A DNA stretch of 64,000 nt from Sphingomonas sp. RIT328 (GTDB taxonomy: Bacteria; Pseudomonadota; Alphaproteobacteria; Sphingomonadales; Sphingomonadaceae): the NCBI RefSeq assembly GCF_000632225.1, contig NZ_JFYV01000013.1:27153-91152 (forward strand), read 5' to 3'. Below the pieces are notes generated by a model. The model saw only the letters and a program-made list of their open reading frames with translations, had not been told where the DNA came from and ran no database searches. The position numbers and the translations under genes were made by a program. Below are positions 52,182-62,600 of this stretch, piece after piece. Position 1 is the first letter of the stretch; every line of letters starts with the position of its first letter.

Positions 52182-54770
52182 GTGATCAGAATTTCGATGG
52201 CTGCGCTGGCGGCCGGGATCGCGGTGAGCGCGCTCTGCGTGACGACCGTCGACGCACAGACCGCGCCCGCGCGCTCGATGCCGGAGCGGGCGGATCTGGC
52301 GGAACCCGCCGATATCGTCGTGACGGGCACCCGCGCTGGCGAACGCAAGGCGATCGAGGAGAAGCGCAAGGCCGACAATTTCGTCGACGCGATCTACGCC
52401 AACGATGTCGGCAAGCTGCCCGACCAGAACGTCGCCGAGGCCGTGCGCCGCATTCCCGGCCTGTCGGTCGCCAACGATCAGGGCGAAGGCCGCTACGTCA
52501 TCATCCGTGGTATCAACCCGGATCTGGTCAACGTCACGCTCAACGGCATGACGCTCCCGGCGCCCGAGCCCGAGGGTCGACAGGTCAAGCTCGATGACAT
52601 TCCCTCGGCACTCATCAGCGCGGTGGTCGTCACCAAGTCGCTGACCGCGGATCAGGATGCCAATGCGATCGGCGGCTCGGTCGACATCCGCACGCTGTCG
52701 GCGTTCGATCGCAACAAGGCCTATTTCGCCGATGCCCGTGCCGCCTATGGCTGGTCGAAGCTGAACGACGGGCATCCCTATGAGGGCGATATCCAGGTCG
52801 GCGGACTGTTCGGCCCGGACCGTCAGTTCGGTGCGGTCCTTTCGGTCAATTATTCGAAACGGCCGATCGAGTCCGAGAATTTCCAGGGTTCGACCAATTA
52901 CCGTGTGCCGGTGGCGGCGAATGGCTTCGTCGTGCCCGATCAATATGGCCTGCGCGACTATAATTTGACGCGGACGCGCAAGGGGGCGGTGCTCAATCTC
53001 GACTGGCGGCCGAGCGATACGACCAAAGTCTTCCTGCGCGGTACCTATTCGGCGTTCGACGACAATGAGACGCGCGACCAGTTCATCATCGACAATGAAT
53101 CCGCCTTCACCAACCAGACCGCGACGACCGGTACGTTCCGCGGCCGCGGCAGCGTGCGCGTGCGGCGACGCGAAGAGGCGGACAATACCAGGTCGGTGCA
53201 GGGCGGCGGTGATATCGATCTCGGGCCGGGGCATGTGACGATCAGCGGCGGCTATGCGCGCGCGCAGAAGCGCGATCCTCTGCGCTCGGAATATAATTTC
53301 CGCACCGGCGGCACCGCGCTCACCGTCAATTACGACGTGTCCGGCACACCCTATGTCTTCGTGCCGGCCAATGCGGTGGCGCAGACCGCATACACCCTCA
53401 ACAGCGTCAATTACGACCACCGGCTCGCGGTCGAGACGCTGGCGCAGGGGCGGATCGATTATTCGATCCCGCTGGCATGGGGCAGCGACAGGTCGTCGAT
53501 CAAGATCGGCGCGAAATATCTCGACCGGCACAAGACCAACGATCGCGACTATGTCACCTATGGCCTGGCCGCGCGACGACCGTTCACGCTTGCCGACGTG
53601 TCCTATCTCGGTGACACGAGCTTCTACGGCAGCGACTATGCCTTCGGCCCGCGGATCGATTACGATCGCGGCCAGGCCTATCTTGCCGCCCATCCGGGCA
53701 CGATCACCCTCAACACGGCGGGTTCGATCAATAACAGCCTTGCCAATGATTACGACGTCAGGGAGCGGATCGCCGCCGCCTATGCGATGGCGACGCTCAA
53801 GATCGAGAAGCTGACGCTCGTTCCCGGCATACGCGTCGAGCAGACCCGCGATCGCAGCGCGGCAAAGCTCATCACCGCGAAATCGGCGCTCGATTCGGGG
53901 TTCAACAGCTTCGGGTCGAAACGGTATACGGACGTCTTCCCCGGTCTCAACGCCCGCTATGATGCGACCGACGACCTCGTCCTGCGCGGCGCGGTAACGA
54001 CGTCGATCGGTCGCCCCAATTACGCCCAGCTCGCGCCGTTCGTCTCGGTCGACCAGACCACGAATCCCAATTCGGTGGCGCGCGGCAACCCGGATCTGAA
54101 GCCTTACAAAGCGCTCAACTTTGACGGCGCTATGGAATATTATCTGCCGGGCCAGGGGCTGATCTCGCTCGGCGGCTTCTACAAGACGCTCGACAACCCG
54201 ATCTACGCCCAGTCCCTGCTCGGGCAGAACGGCACGTTTGCCGGCCAGGCGCTGACCAACGCGACGGTATCGACCGCGCTCAACATCGACAAGGCGAAAG
54301 TCTACGGGGTGGAGATCAATCTCCAGACCCGCTTCACGTTCCTGCCGTCGCCGCTCGACGGGTTCGGCGTCAGCGCCAATTACACCCGCATCTGGGGCAA
54401 CGGCAATGGCACGATCCTGGGCGCGGCGCCGCGGACCGGCGACATCCCGCTGTTCCTGCAATCGAAGCACGTCGGCACCGCCCAGATCTTCTACGAGAAA
54501 TACGGCTTCGCGGTGCGAGCGGCCTTTTCCTATCGGTCGGCCTATCTCGACACGCTGGGATCCACCGCGGCGCTCGATCAATATACCGATGCCAATGGCC
54601 AGCTCGACGTCAACGCCAGCTATCAGGTGACGCCGGAATTGACGTTCTTCACGAGCGCGACGAACCTGACCGATGCGCCATGGCGCCGCTATATCGGCAC
54701 GAAGGCGCAACTGGTCGAACGGGAACGCTATAGTGTTTCGTTCCGCTGGGGCGCGCAGCTCCACTTCTAG
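52182..54770 (+). CDS. TonB-dependent outer-membrane receptor (phytase-linked)
   Basis: The 862-residue protein has a signal peptide (MIRISMAALAAGIAVSALC, cleavage near VDAQ), a TonB-box-like PADIVVTG, a plug domain (NVAEAVRRIPGLSVANDQGEGRYVIIRGINPDLVNVTLNG) and a long beta barrel ending YSVSFRWGAQLHF with a terminal Phe. It would import a ligand too large for porins, driven by TonB. The next gene, 8 bases away, is a periplasmic histidine acid phosphatase/phytase, so phytate or another phosphorylated compound is a reasonable ligand. Start is GTG 52182 (better signal peptide) or ATG 52161 in a hairpin loop. Confidence 0.93.
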   Translation: MIRISMAALAAGIAVSALCVTTVDAQTAPARSMPERADLAEPADIVVTGTRAGERKAIEEKRKADNFVDAIYANDVGKLPDQNVAEAVRRIPGLSVANDQGEGRYVIIRGINPDLVNVTLNGMTLPAPEPEGRQVKLDDIPSALISAVVVTKSLTADQDANAIGGSVDIRTLSAFDRNKAYFADARAAYGWSKLNDGHPYEGDIQVGGLFGPDRQFGAVLSVNYSKRPIESENFQGSTNYRVPVAANGFVVPDQYGLRDYNLTRTRKGAVLNLDWRPSDTTKVFLRGTYSAFDDNETRDQFIIDNESAFTNQTATTGTFRGRGSVRVRRREEADNTRSVQGGGDIDLGPGHVTISGGYARAQKRDPLRSEYNFRTGGTALTVNYDVSGTPYVFVPANAVAQTAYTLNSVNYDHRLAVETLAQGRIDYSIPLAWGSDRSSIKIGAKYLDRHKTNDRDYVTYGLAARRPFTLADVSYLGDTSFYGSDYAFGPRIDYDRGQAYLAAHPGTITLNTAGSINNSLANDYDVRERIAAAYAMATLKIEKLTLVPGIRVEQTRDRSAAKLITAKSALDSGFNSFGSKRYTDVFPGLNARYDATDDLVLRGAVTTSIGRPNYAQLAPFVSVDQTTNPNSVARGNPDLKPYKALNFDGAMEYYLPGQGLISLGGFYKTLDNPIYAQSLLGQNGTFAGQALTNATVSTALNIDKAKVYGVEINLQTRFTFLPSPLDGFGVSANYTRIWGNGNGTILGAAPRTGDIPLFLQSKHVGTAQIFYEKYGFAVRAAFSYRSAYLDTLGSTAALDQYTDANGQLDVNASYQVTPELTFFTSATNLTDAPWRRYIGTKAQLVERERYSVSFRWGAQLHF

Positions 54771-54778
54771 GATTCCCG

Positions 54779-56011
54779 ATGCGATCGATCCTCCATATCG
54801 CCGCCGCGATCCTCCTGGCCTGGACCGGTTCGACCGTCGAGGCGCAGACCGGCCTGCGCGTCGACCGCGTCGTCATGCTGATGCGCCACGGCGTGCGCTC
54901 GCCGACCAAGGCGCCGCCGATGCCCGTGGGAACGGCGGCCGAGGCTTGGCCGGACTGGCCGGTCAGGCCGGGCTATCTCACGCCGCACGGGGCCGAAGCG
55001 CTGCGCCGTCTGGGTGAGGCGGATCGCGCGCGCTTCATCGCCGATGGCGTGATGCCGCGCACCGGCTGCGCGGCGCTGCACATCGTCGCCGACAGCGACC
55101 AGCGCACGATCGCGACCGCCGACGCCTGGGCCGCCGCAGTCGCCCCCGGCTGTGACGTCGACATCACGCATCGTCCGCAGGATGTCGCGGACCCGGTCTT
55201 CTCGCCGATCGGCGAACGCGCGGTCGCCTTCGATGCCGAAACGGCGCGCCGGGCTGTCCTCGCGGATGCCGGACCCGACGGGATCGCCGGGGAGGAACGC
55301 CGCCTGCGCCCGGTACTGTCGCGGCTCGACACGATCCTGTGCGGACCGGCGCGCGCCGGCTGCGGTGTCGCCGGTGAACCGTCCGCGCTCGCGCCGGTCA
55401 AGCCTGGCAGCAGGCCGAAACTCTCCGGCGCGCTCGACCGCGCCTCGACCGTCGCGCAGATCCTGCTGCTGGAATATGCCGAGGGCATGCCGATGCGCGA
55501 TGTCGGTTGGGGCCGGGCGACGGCCGCCGACATCGCCCGGGCGTCCGAACTCCACGCGGTCGAATTCCGGCTGCTCGCGCGCCCGCGCTATGTTGCCGCC
55601 GCGAACATGGCCGGGATCGCCCCGCTGATCCGCGACGCGCTCCGCGATGGGCAGGCGGATGCGCCTGGGATCACGATGATCTCGGGACACGACACCAACG
55701 TGGCGAGCCTGGCCGGTCTGCTGGGCCTGCACTGGCAGGTCCCGGGGCTCGCCGCGGACGATCCGTCGCCGGGCGGCGCGATCGTGTTCGAGCGGTTGGT
55801 CGACGGATCGGGGCACCGCTATGTGCGTGCGGTCTACCGGTCCCAGACGCTCGATCAGATGCGCCTGCTCACCAGGTTCGACGGCGCGACACGGCCTTAT
55901 CGCGCCGTGATACCGATAGCGACCTGCAACGCGCGCGGCGTCCGTGGCCTGTGCACGCTCGAGGCATTCGAAACCCTCATGACGGCAGGCGTCGCGGCTT
56001 CGGCACGATAG
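54779..56011 (+). CDS. Histidine-type acid phosphatase/phytase (AppA-like), periplasmic
   Basis: The 410-residue protein has a signal peptide (cleavage near TVEAQ), the catalytic RHGVRSP (Arg36, His37, Arg40) and the proton donor HD in ISGHDTN (about residues 304-305). These are the marks of branch-2 histidine acid phosphatases such as AppA and periplasmic glucose-1-phosphatase. Six cysteines may form disulfides. It releases phosphate from phytate or sugar phosphates in the periplasm. It is co-transcribed with the TonB receptor. Confidence 0.92.
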   Translation: MRSILHIAAAILLAWTGSTVEAQTGLRVDRVVMLMRHGVRSPTKAPPMPVGTAAEAWPDWPVRPGYLTPHGAEALRRLGEADRARFIADGVMPRTGCAALHIVADSDQRTIATADAWAAAVAPGCDVDITHRPQDVADPVFSPIGERAVAFDAETARRAVLADAGPDGIAGEERRLRPVLSRLDTILCGPARAGCGVAGEPSALAPVKPGSRPKLSGALDRASTVAQILLLEYAEGMPMRDVGWGRATAADIARASELHAVEFRLLARPRYVAAANMAGIAPLIRDALRDGQADAPGITMISGHDTNVASLAGLLGLHWQVPGLAADDPSPGGAIVFERLVDGSGHRYVRAVYRSQTLDQMRLLTRFDGATRPYRAVIPIATCNARGVRGLCTLEAFETLMTAGVAASAR

Positions 56012-56208
56012 CGTGCCCGACGTGAGGATGGTTGCCCTCCACGACGCACGGTGCCGGCGGTATCCTTCTTTAAAAGCGTCGTCCCATGATTGCCGAGCAG
56101 GGAGGTGTTGGACATCGCAAGGCAATCGCCAATCCTGATGACGCGCCCTTCGCGCGCCCTTGCTTCACGGCAGCCATTCTCCCCGATCCGCAAGTATGTC
56201 CGCCCGAA

Positions 56209-57720
56209 CTATCGGTGCGTCCTCAAAGTAGGAGGTCCCTTGCTGCGGAGATAGTCCTGCAGATACGTTTCGTGGGAGGGAAGGGCGTCGACCGATGCTG
56301 AGATACGCTGCCGGATACCCTGCAACACGGCGTTCAACTGGTTCGAAGGCATCAATCGCAGCAGCGGGTGATGGCTCGAGGCTGCGAGGCGCTGGCCTAG
56401 CATGACCTGCAACCACGATGCGACGCGGAACAGGTCGTGATCGGCCTGATAGGCATTGGCGCTGTCCCGGAACAGGGCGATGCGCTCGGCAAGACTGTCG
56501 GGAATCGCCATCGTCCGCCGGTCGCGCCAGAACGGCTCGTCGCGGCCGGTGAGATGATAATGGAGGATGATGAAGTCGCGCACGCCCTCGATCTCCTGCG
56601 CCGCCTGGCCATTGAAGCGCGCGATCGCCGCCGCGCTCGGCCGGCCGGCCGGCAGCAACTGGAGGAAGCGGGTCAATGCGATCATGATCAGGTGGATGCT
56701 GGTCGATTCGAGCGGCTCGACGAAGCCGCTCGCCAGGCTGAGCGCGATGCAATTGTGCTGCCATGCCGCCTTGCGCCGGCCGGTGCGGAAGCGGATCAGC
56801 CGCGGCTCGATCAGCGTCCTGCCCTCGGCGGCCGCCAGCAGACGGGCGCGGGCGGCATCGTCGCTGAGATAGTCGGCGCAATAGACCAGCCCGGTGCCGA
56901 CGCGATGCTGCAACGGGATCTTCCAGCGCCAGCCGGCATCGTGCGCGATCGCGCGCGTATAGGGCGGTGCCGGCCCGGTCGCCTCGGTCTGCATCGCCAG
57001 CGCGCGGTTGGTCGGCAGCCATTCGCCCCAGTCCTCGAACCCGACGCCGAGCGCCTCGCCGATCAGCAGCGCGCGGAAGCCGGTGCAATCGAAGAAGAGA
57101 TCGCCCGGAACGGCGGTGCCGTCGGCGAGGATCAGCGTGGCGATGTCGCCGCTGTCGGCGTCGCGGACGACCCGGTCGATCCGGCCTTCGATCCGGCGCA
57201 GGCCGTTCGCCTCCGCCTTGCCGCGGAGGAAGTGCGCATAGCGACCCGCGTCGAAGTGATAGGCATAATTGAGCGCGGGGGTGCCGCCGACGGCGAAGCG
57301 GTCGGCCGCCGCGGCCTCGTGTTCGTAGCAATAGGCGCCGAAGGGTTCGGCGATGCCGCGCGCCTGCGCCTCCAGCCAGAAATGGTGGAAATCGCTCATC
57401 CATGTCGACTGGCCGACGTCGCCGAAGGAATGGATGTAGCGATCGCCGTGGCGCGCCCAGTTCTCAAACGAGATGCCCAGTTTGAAACTGGCGCCGGTCG
57501 CCTCCATGAACTCGCGTTCGTCGACGCCGATCAGCGCATGGAAGGCGCGGACGGTCGGGATGGTCGATTCACCGACGCCGACGGTGCCGATCTCGTCCGA
57601 CTCGATCAGCGTGATCTCGGCGAACGGGCCGAGTTGACGGGTGAGGATCGCCGCCGCCAGCCAGCCGGCGGTGCCGCCGCCCGCGATGACGATGCGGCGC
57701 GGGGTCGCCGGCGCGGTCAT
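56209..57720 (-). CDS. Flavin-dependent tryptophan-halogenase-like enzyme
   Basis: The 503-residue protein has the FAD loop GGGTAGW (residues 14-20), the conserved catalytic Lys80 in SFKLGISFENW (as Lys79 of PrnA), the halogenase-specific WxWxIP as WRWKIP (264-269) and the active-site Glu338 in EPLESTS. These are the full set needed to form and deliver hypohalous acid. Relatives beside TonB receptors, such as BrvH of Brevundimonas, halogenate free indole rather than tryptophan; the natural substrate is unknown. It overlaps the cupin gene as ATGA and is the third gene of SapC-cupin-halogenase. Confidence 0.93.
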   Translation of the reverse strand: MTAPATPRRIVIAGGGTAGWLAAAILTRQLGPFAEITLIESDEIGTVGVGESTIPTVRAFHALIGVDEREFMEATGASFKLGISFENWARHGDRYIHSFGDVGQSTWMSDFHHFWLEAQARGIAEPFGAYCYEHEAAAADRFAVGGTPALNYAYHFDAGRYAHFLRGKAEANGLRRIEGRIDRVVRDADSGDIATLILADGTAVPGDLFFDCTGFRALLIGEALGVGFEDWGEWLPTNRALAMQTEATGPAPPYTRAIAHDAGWRWKIPLQHRVGTGLVYCADYLSDDAARARLLAAAEGRTLIEPRLIRFRTGRRKAAWQHNCIALSLASGFVEPLESTSIHLIMIALTRFLQLLPAGRPSAAAIARFNGQAAQEIEGVRDFIILHYHLTGRDEPFWRDRRTMAIPDSLAERIALFRDSANAYQADHDLFRVASWLQVMLGQRLAASSHHPLLRLMPSNQLNAVLQGIRQRISASVDALPSHETYLQDYLRSKGPPTLRTHR

Positions 57721-58751
57721 CGGTTGATCCGCTGCAGCAGCTGCGCGCGCAGCAGCCGCGCCGTGCGCGCGTCGAGCGGGGCGAGCGCGCCCTGCGCCGG
57801 GGCGGGCAGGTGTGCCGCGGCGCGGCCGGCATCGCCAAAGACGTAATAGTCGAACATCGCCGCCCAGGACGCTTTCTCGGCCGGCGGCCGGTCGCGCAGG
57901 CTGAGCAGCGCGTGCAGGATCGTCGTCATCGGCGAGTCCATGAAGGCGGGCGACGCATTCCACCAATAATTGATCATGACGTTGAAGTCGGACAGCGCCT
58001 CGACGTGGTGCCACCACAGCGCGGGGTAGACGATCGCGTCCCCCGGCTCGAGCTCGGCGACGCGGGCGTGCCGCTGCGCCTCGGCGAAGGCCGGGAAGCG
58101 ATCGAGATCGGGCGCGCGGAAGTCGACCAGCGAGACGACCTGTCCGCCCGGCGTCGGCTCGAGCGGGCCGGGGTAGAGGTTGGCGATCTGGTCCGGGGGG
58201 AAGAGCGTGAACCGGCGCCGGCCGACCGCGACGCAGGCGATGTTGTTCGACATGTCGTAATGCGCCGACGCGATGGTGCGCGTGCCGATCCAGATGCTGC
58301 GCAGCGCCTGGCCGAACACCGCCGCGTCGAGCGCGAGATCGTTGCCGGCCGCGGCGAGGCCCGGGAAGAACTGGCCGAGGTCGGTCGAGCCGACGTAGAA
58401 GGACGCGCCCGCCTCCGCCTCCACCCCGGCGAGCATGCGGCGCAGATAGGCGGCGAGATCGACACGCTCCGCGGCGAAGGCGAGGCGGGTGAGGCTGTCG
58501 TCGTAGAAATAGCGCCCGCCCGCCTCGGCCGGCGCGGTGTAGCCGACGCCCGGCTGACCGCTGTAGAAGGACAGCAGATAGTCCGCCGCGGCCGCGTCGC
58601 TTTGCCGCCCGGCGGTGACGATCGGCCAGTCGCGCACCAGCCCGCGCACGATCACCGGCTCGCCGTGCCGGACGAGCGCATCGGGATCGAACGGCGCGGC
58701 CGATGCCGCGACCTCGGCGACGCGCCGGTCGGTGATCGCGGCGGTGGTCAT
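57717..58751 (-). CDS. JmjC/cupin-like dioxygenase-fold protein
   Basis: A 344-residue cupin_8-type protein: VIVRGLVRDWPIV at the N-terminus, the HxD iron site HYDMSNNIACVAVGRRRFTLFPP (His164, Asp166) and the distal His in PALWWHHVEAL (248-249). DAIVYPALWWH is the typical cupin_8 closing block. It could hydroxylate a protein or peptide side chain with 2-oxoglutarate. It overlaps both neighbours (SapC and halogenase) by four bases, an arrangement that suggests joint action. Confidence 0.85.
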   Translation of the reverse strand: MTTAAITDRRVAEVAASAAPFDPDALVRHGEPVIVRGLVRDWPIVTAGRQSDAAAADYLLSFYSGQPGVGYTAPAEAGGRYFYDDSLTRLAFAAERVDLAAYLRRMLAGVEAEAGASFYVGSTDLGQFFPGLAAAGNDLALDAAVFGQALRSIWIGTRTIASAHYDMSNNIACVAVGRRRFTLFPPDQIANLYPGPLEPTPGGQVVSLVDFRAPDLDRFPAFAEAQRHARVAELEPGDAIVYPALWWHHVEALSDFNVMINYWWNASPAFMDSPMTTILHALLSLRDRPPAEKASWAAMFDYYVFGDAGRAAAHLPAPAQGALAPLDARTARLLRAQLLQRINR

Positions 58752-59473
58752 CGCGCCGCCCGCTGCGCCTTGAGCGCGATCAGCCGCTGGACGTTGCCGA
58801 GCGACGCCGCGGCGAGGATCGCGCCGGCGAGCAGGCCGTGCCGGTGCAGCCGCTCCAGCGGCTCGCCGGAAAGGTCGGCGAGCGCCTGCCGATCGACGGT
58901 GAATATGTCCGGCACCTCATAGGTCCGGCCGTCGTCGAGCGCGATCTGCAAGGTGATCGGGCGGAGCAGTCCCGCGTCGCGCCACGCGGCGCAGATCGCC
59001 GCGACCGTCTCCATGCCCTGATAGATCGTCCGCAGCACCTCGGTCATATGGTCGAGCAGCGGCGCGGTGCCGCCATGTTCCTTGAACAGCGGCAGGCCGT
59101 CCGCCGCGCCGACGCGCGGATCGGCGAGGTCGAGATGCACCATCGGGCCGTCGTCGTCGCCCGCCTGCGTCGTGCCGACCGCGATCGAGAAGGGGCCGCG
59201 CCGCTGGAAGACCGGGACATAGTCGCTCGTCCAGCGATCCCCGGCGAGGAACAGATTCTCGTCGCGGTCGAGGCCGAGCAGCGCATAAGGCTGGATCGCA
59301 CCGTCCTCCTCGCGGAAGATGATCGGGAAGGCGCGCTGCGCTTCCTCGAATTCGGACGGGAAGATCGGCGCTTGGTTGACGTCGTCGCCGAACGCCGCCC
59401 CGGCGCGGATCGCGACGCGCAGATCGGCATGATCGATGGTGTTGAGCAGCACGCGGTTCATCGCCGTCAGCAT
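58748..59473 (-). CDS. SapC family protein
   Basis: A 241-residue protein matching SapC: LNTIDHADLRVAIRAGAAFGDDVNQAPIFPSEFEEAQRAFPIIFRE, then LLGLDRDENLFL and GPFSIAVG. The name comes from S-layer secretion in Campylobacter, but the homologue here always travels with TonB receptors and halogenases and its function is unknown. Two start codons are possible (59471-59473 and 59459-59461, the latter giving MNRVLLNT, which matches the family better). A terminator lies between it and the TonB receptor gene. Confidence 0.85.
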   Translation of the reverse strand: MLTAMNRVLLNTIDHADLRVAIRAGAAFGDDVNQAPIFPSEFEEAQRAFPIIFREEDGAIQPYALLGLDRDENLFLAGDRWTSDYVPVFQRRGPFSIAVGTTQAGDDDGPMVHLDLADPRVGAADGLPLFKEHGGTAPLLDHMTEVLRTIYQGMETVAAICAAWRDAGLLRPITLQIALDDGRTYEVPDIFTVDRQALADLSGEPLERLHRHGLLAGAILAAASLGNVQRLIALKAQRAAR

Positions 59474-59549
59474 CTCTCTTTGTCTGTCTGTGATCCTGTC
59501 CCGGTCGCCGGCCTATCCTGCCGCGTCCGGGTCAGCAAGCGTCTTTCCG

Positions 59550-59580
59550 AAAAAAAAGGGCCGCTCCGGAAGAGCGGCCC
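59550..59580 (-). terminator. Rho-independent terminator after the TonB receptor gene
   Basis: GGGCCGCTC (59558-59566) pairs with GAGCGGCCC (59572-59580) around a five-base loop; on the minus strand the stem is followed by eight T (59550-59557). It lies 28 bases past the receptor stop and 77 bases before the SapC start, so it either ends receptor transcription or lets through only part of it into the SapC operon. Confidence 0.9.
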
Positions 59581-59607
59581 CAAGGGGAGGGGTAGATAAG
59601 ACCAAGT

Positions 59608-62600
59608 CTAGAAGCGATAGCGCGCGCCCAGCAACAGTCGCGGCTTGTTCTCCTGCGCGAAGAAGGTCTGGTTCTCCGAGCGGCCGAAGCTGCGTACCGA
59701 TTCGCTCGTCAGGTTGATACCTTCCAGAGAGACGGCGATCTGTTGATTGATGTCCCAACTGACGTTGACATCGACGCTGCTGTACGGCGCGAAGAAGACC
59801 GGGTTGCGATCGGTGGTGCCGCCGCGGCCGATCTCGGACAGGAACTTGTCGCGCCAATTGTAGGTGAGGCGGGCCGACAGGCCGTTCTTGTCGTAGATCA
59901 GCGAGGCGTTGGCGGTGTCGGACAGGCCGAGCAGCGCGAACTGGTCCGCGGTCGGCGCCGCCAGCACGTCGATGCCGACGTTGCCGCGGACCAAAGTGTA
60001 CGATGCCGCGACGCCGATCCCGGTCCGGCCGAAGAAATACTGGCCGGCGAATTCGGCGCCGTAGATTTCCGCGTCGCGGTTGTTGATCGGCGAGGCGATC
60101 GAGAAGATCGCCAGCGGATCGTTGGCATCCGGCGTGATGTCGACCGATCGCGACAGCTGGTCGAAATAGCCGCCGTTGACCGAGGTGCCCGAGCTGTTGG
60201 CGCGGATGTCGGCATCGGTCTGCGCGACGTTGCCGCCGTTCTGGACCAGCCGCGCCGTATAGCTGAACAGGTTGATGTCGGTCTTGTCGAGGCCGAGGCG
60301 GGTGAGCGCGGCGGCCGCCGTGCCCGACCGCGATCCCGCCGCCCCGGTGGTCGCGTCGCGCAGCCCGAACAGATTGCCGTTGGACAGGCCGGTGCCGACG
60401 AAGTTGCGCACCCGTTTGTCGAAGAAGCCCGCCGACAGGTAGCTCGACGACTTGAAATACCATTCCGCCGAGACGTCGAAATTGTCCGAGACGAGCGGGC
60501 GCAGATTGGGATTGCCGGTCGTTCCGTTCGGCTGGCCGCCGAACAGCGTCGCGCGGCTGCCGGCACCGGCGGTCGAGCTGACGAACTGGTCGCCGTAGGA
60601 CGGCCGCGCGATCGTCTTGCTGAACGAGACGCGGGTGATGACGTTCTCGAACGGCGAGATCTGGAAATCGATCGCCGGCAGCAGATTGTCGTAGCTGCCA
60701 CGGCCGGTCAGCGGCGAGGCGACCGACGATCCCGGCACGTTGAAGTCGTTGTCCGACGTCCAGACGATCGCGGAGGGTCCGTTGACCAGCGAGAAGGCGC
60801 GCACCTTGGTGACCTCGTAGCGCGCGCCGACGACCAGCGTCGCGTCCGCGCCGGCGATCTGGCCCTTCCAGGTCAGCTGGCCATAGGCGGAGGCGATCTT
60901 CTCCTCGATGCTGTCGTCGTTCGCCGAGCCGGCGGTGACGGGATTGCCGCGCGCGGCATAGAGCGGCGAGAAGATGTTGTTCAGCGCCACCGCATTGCCG
61001 CGGAAGGCGTTGAGGCCGGGGCCGGTGACGCCGGGCTTGAAGTGATCGAACTTGCAGACGAGGCAGAAGGTCTTGAGCAGACCGCCGGCCTGCGCCGCGA
61101 CCTCGCCGGGATTGCTGATGCTCCAGTCGCCCAGCGTCTGGGTGGTCTGGGTGCGGGTCGAGCGCAGCTTCGAATCGATGTAGCTGCCGCCGAATTCGGC
61201 CTTGCTGCCGCCGCCGAGATCCCAGCCGAGGCCGATCTGCGCCTGGTTGATCGTCTGGATCTGCCGCGCCGAATTGGTGCGGGCGACCTGCGTGCCGAGA
61301 TCGCCGGCATCGAGCTGGCCGTTGCAATTGCCGATCACCCGGCCCGGTCCGGCGCTGCTCGACAGTGCGTTGCAGTCGTTGATCGTCTCGCTGACCGAGG
61401 GGAAGCCGCGCGACCAGTCGATCGTCTGGCCGTTGACGACGTTCGCGCCCATCGAGAACAGCGTCGAGCTCGCGCCGTTCGACGCGTCCGGCAGCGCCTG
61501 CGACTTGGAATGCTGGATGTCGGCGACGAGCTTGAACTTGTCGGTGACGTCCCAGGCGGCGTTGAGGCCATATTCCTCGAGCTTGTCCTTGGTGGCGCGG
61601 AACTGCTGCTCGTAGCCGGTGTCCTTGGGATCGGGGACCGCCTGCGAGATGACCGTCGCGGTCGGCACCGGGCTGTTGTCGAAGGTGACGGTGCCGAACG
61701 GCCGGTTGAGCCAGTTGGTCTGATCCTGCCGCGCCTCGTTCTGCCGGTTCTGCGCCCACAGGACGTCGGCGGTCAGCAGCAGGTTGTCGACCGGGCGGAA
61801 TTGCAGGACGCCCGAAGCGTTGATCCGCTCGCGGGTCGATTCGGAGAAATGGTAGCGGGCGTCGTTCGGGAAGGCGATCAGGCTGCCCGCGGCCGGGCGG
61901 TTGTTGATCACCGTATTGGCGCCGAAGATGTCGCCGGGATTGTCGATCGTGCGGATGTTCCAGGCGTTCGACGTCGAGCTGGCGGCGGCCGAATTGCGCT
62001 TCTGATAGCTGCCGAACAGCGCGACACCGAAGGTATCGCTATCATTTTTCCAGTTCAAAAGGCCCGACACTTCCGGCGTGACCTTGGCCAGGCCGTCTTC
62101 GTCCTTGGCGATGCTGGTGTCGTAGGACGCCTTGGCACCGATCGAGCCGGACAGGCCCGACTGGCGGGAATCGAGCGGCTTGCGGGTGATGACGTTGATC
62201 GTCGCGCCGATGCCGCCGGTCGGGATCGCGGCGCGCCCGGTCTTGTAGACCTCGAGCGTGCTGACGCCTTCCGACGCGAGATTGCCGAAGTCGAACGAAC
62301 GGCCGGTCGCGGTCGCGAAATCGACGCTCTGGTCGCCGCCGACGCCTTGCAGATTGGTCGCGGGCAGCTGCCGGCCGTTGAGCGTCACCAGGTTGAAGCC
62401 GCCGCCGAAGCCGCGCGCGGTCACCTCGGCGCCCTCGCCGTTGACCCGGTTGATCGACACGCCGCTGACCCGCTGGAGCGATTCGGCGAGGTTGGTGTCC
62501 GGGAACTTGCCGATATCCTCGGCCGAGATCGCGTCGACGATGCCGTTCGAGTTGCGCTTGATGTCGATCGCGCGGTTGAGCGAGGCGCGGATGCCGGTGA

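Noticed and set aside
51810..54764. 984-residue open frame antisense to the phytase-linked TonB receptor
   Set aside because: Shadow of the plus-strand receptor gene; rich in Arg, Ile, Asp and Gly, with no domain.
54767..56125. 452-residue open frame antisense to the phytase
   Set aside because: The plus strand has a signal peptide, RHGxRxP and HD motifs; the minus frame has none.
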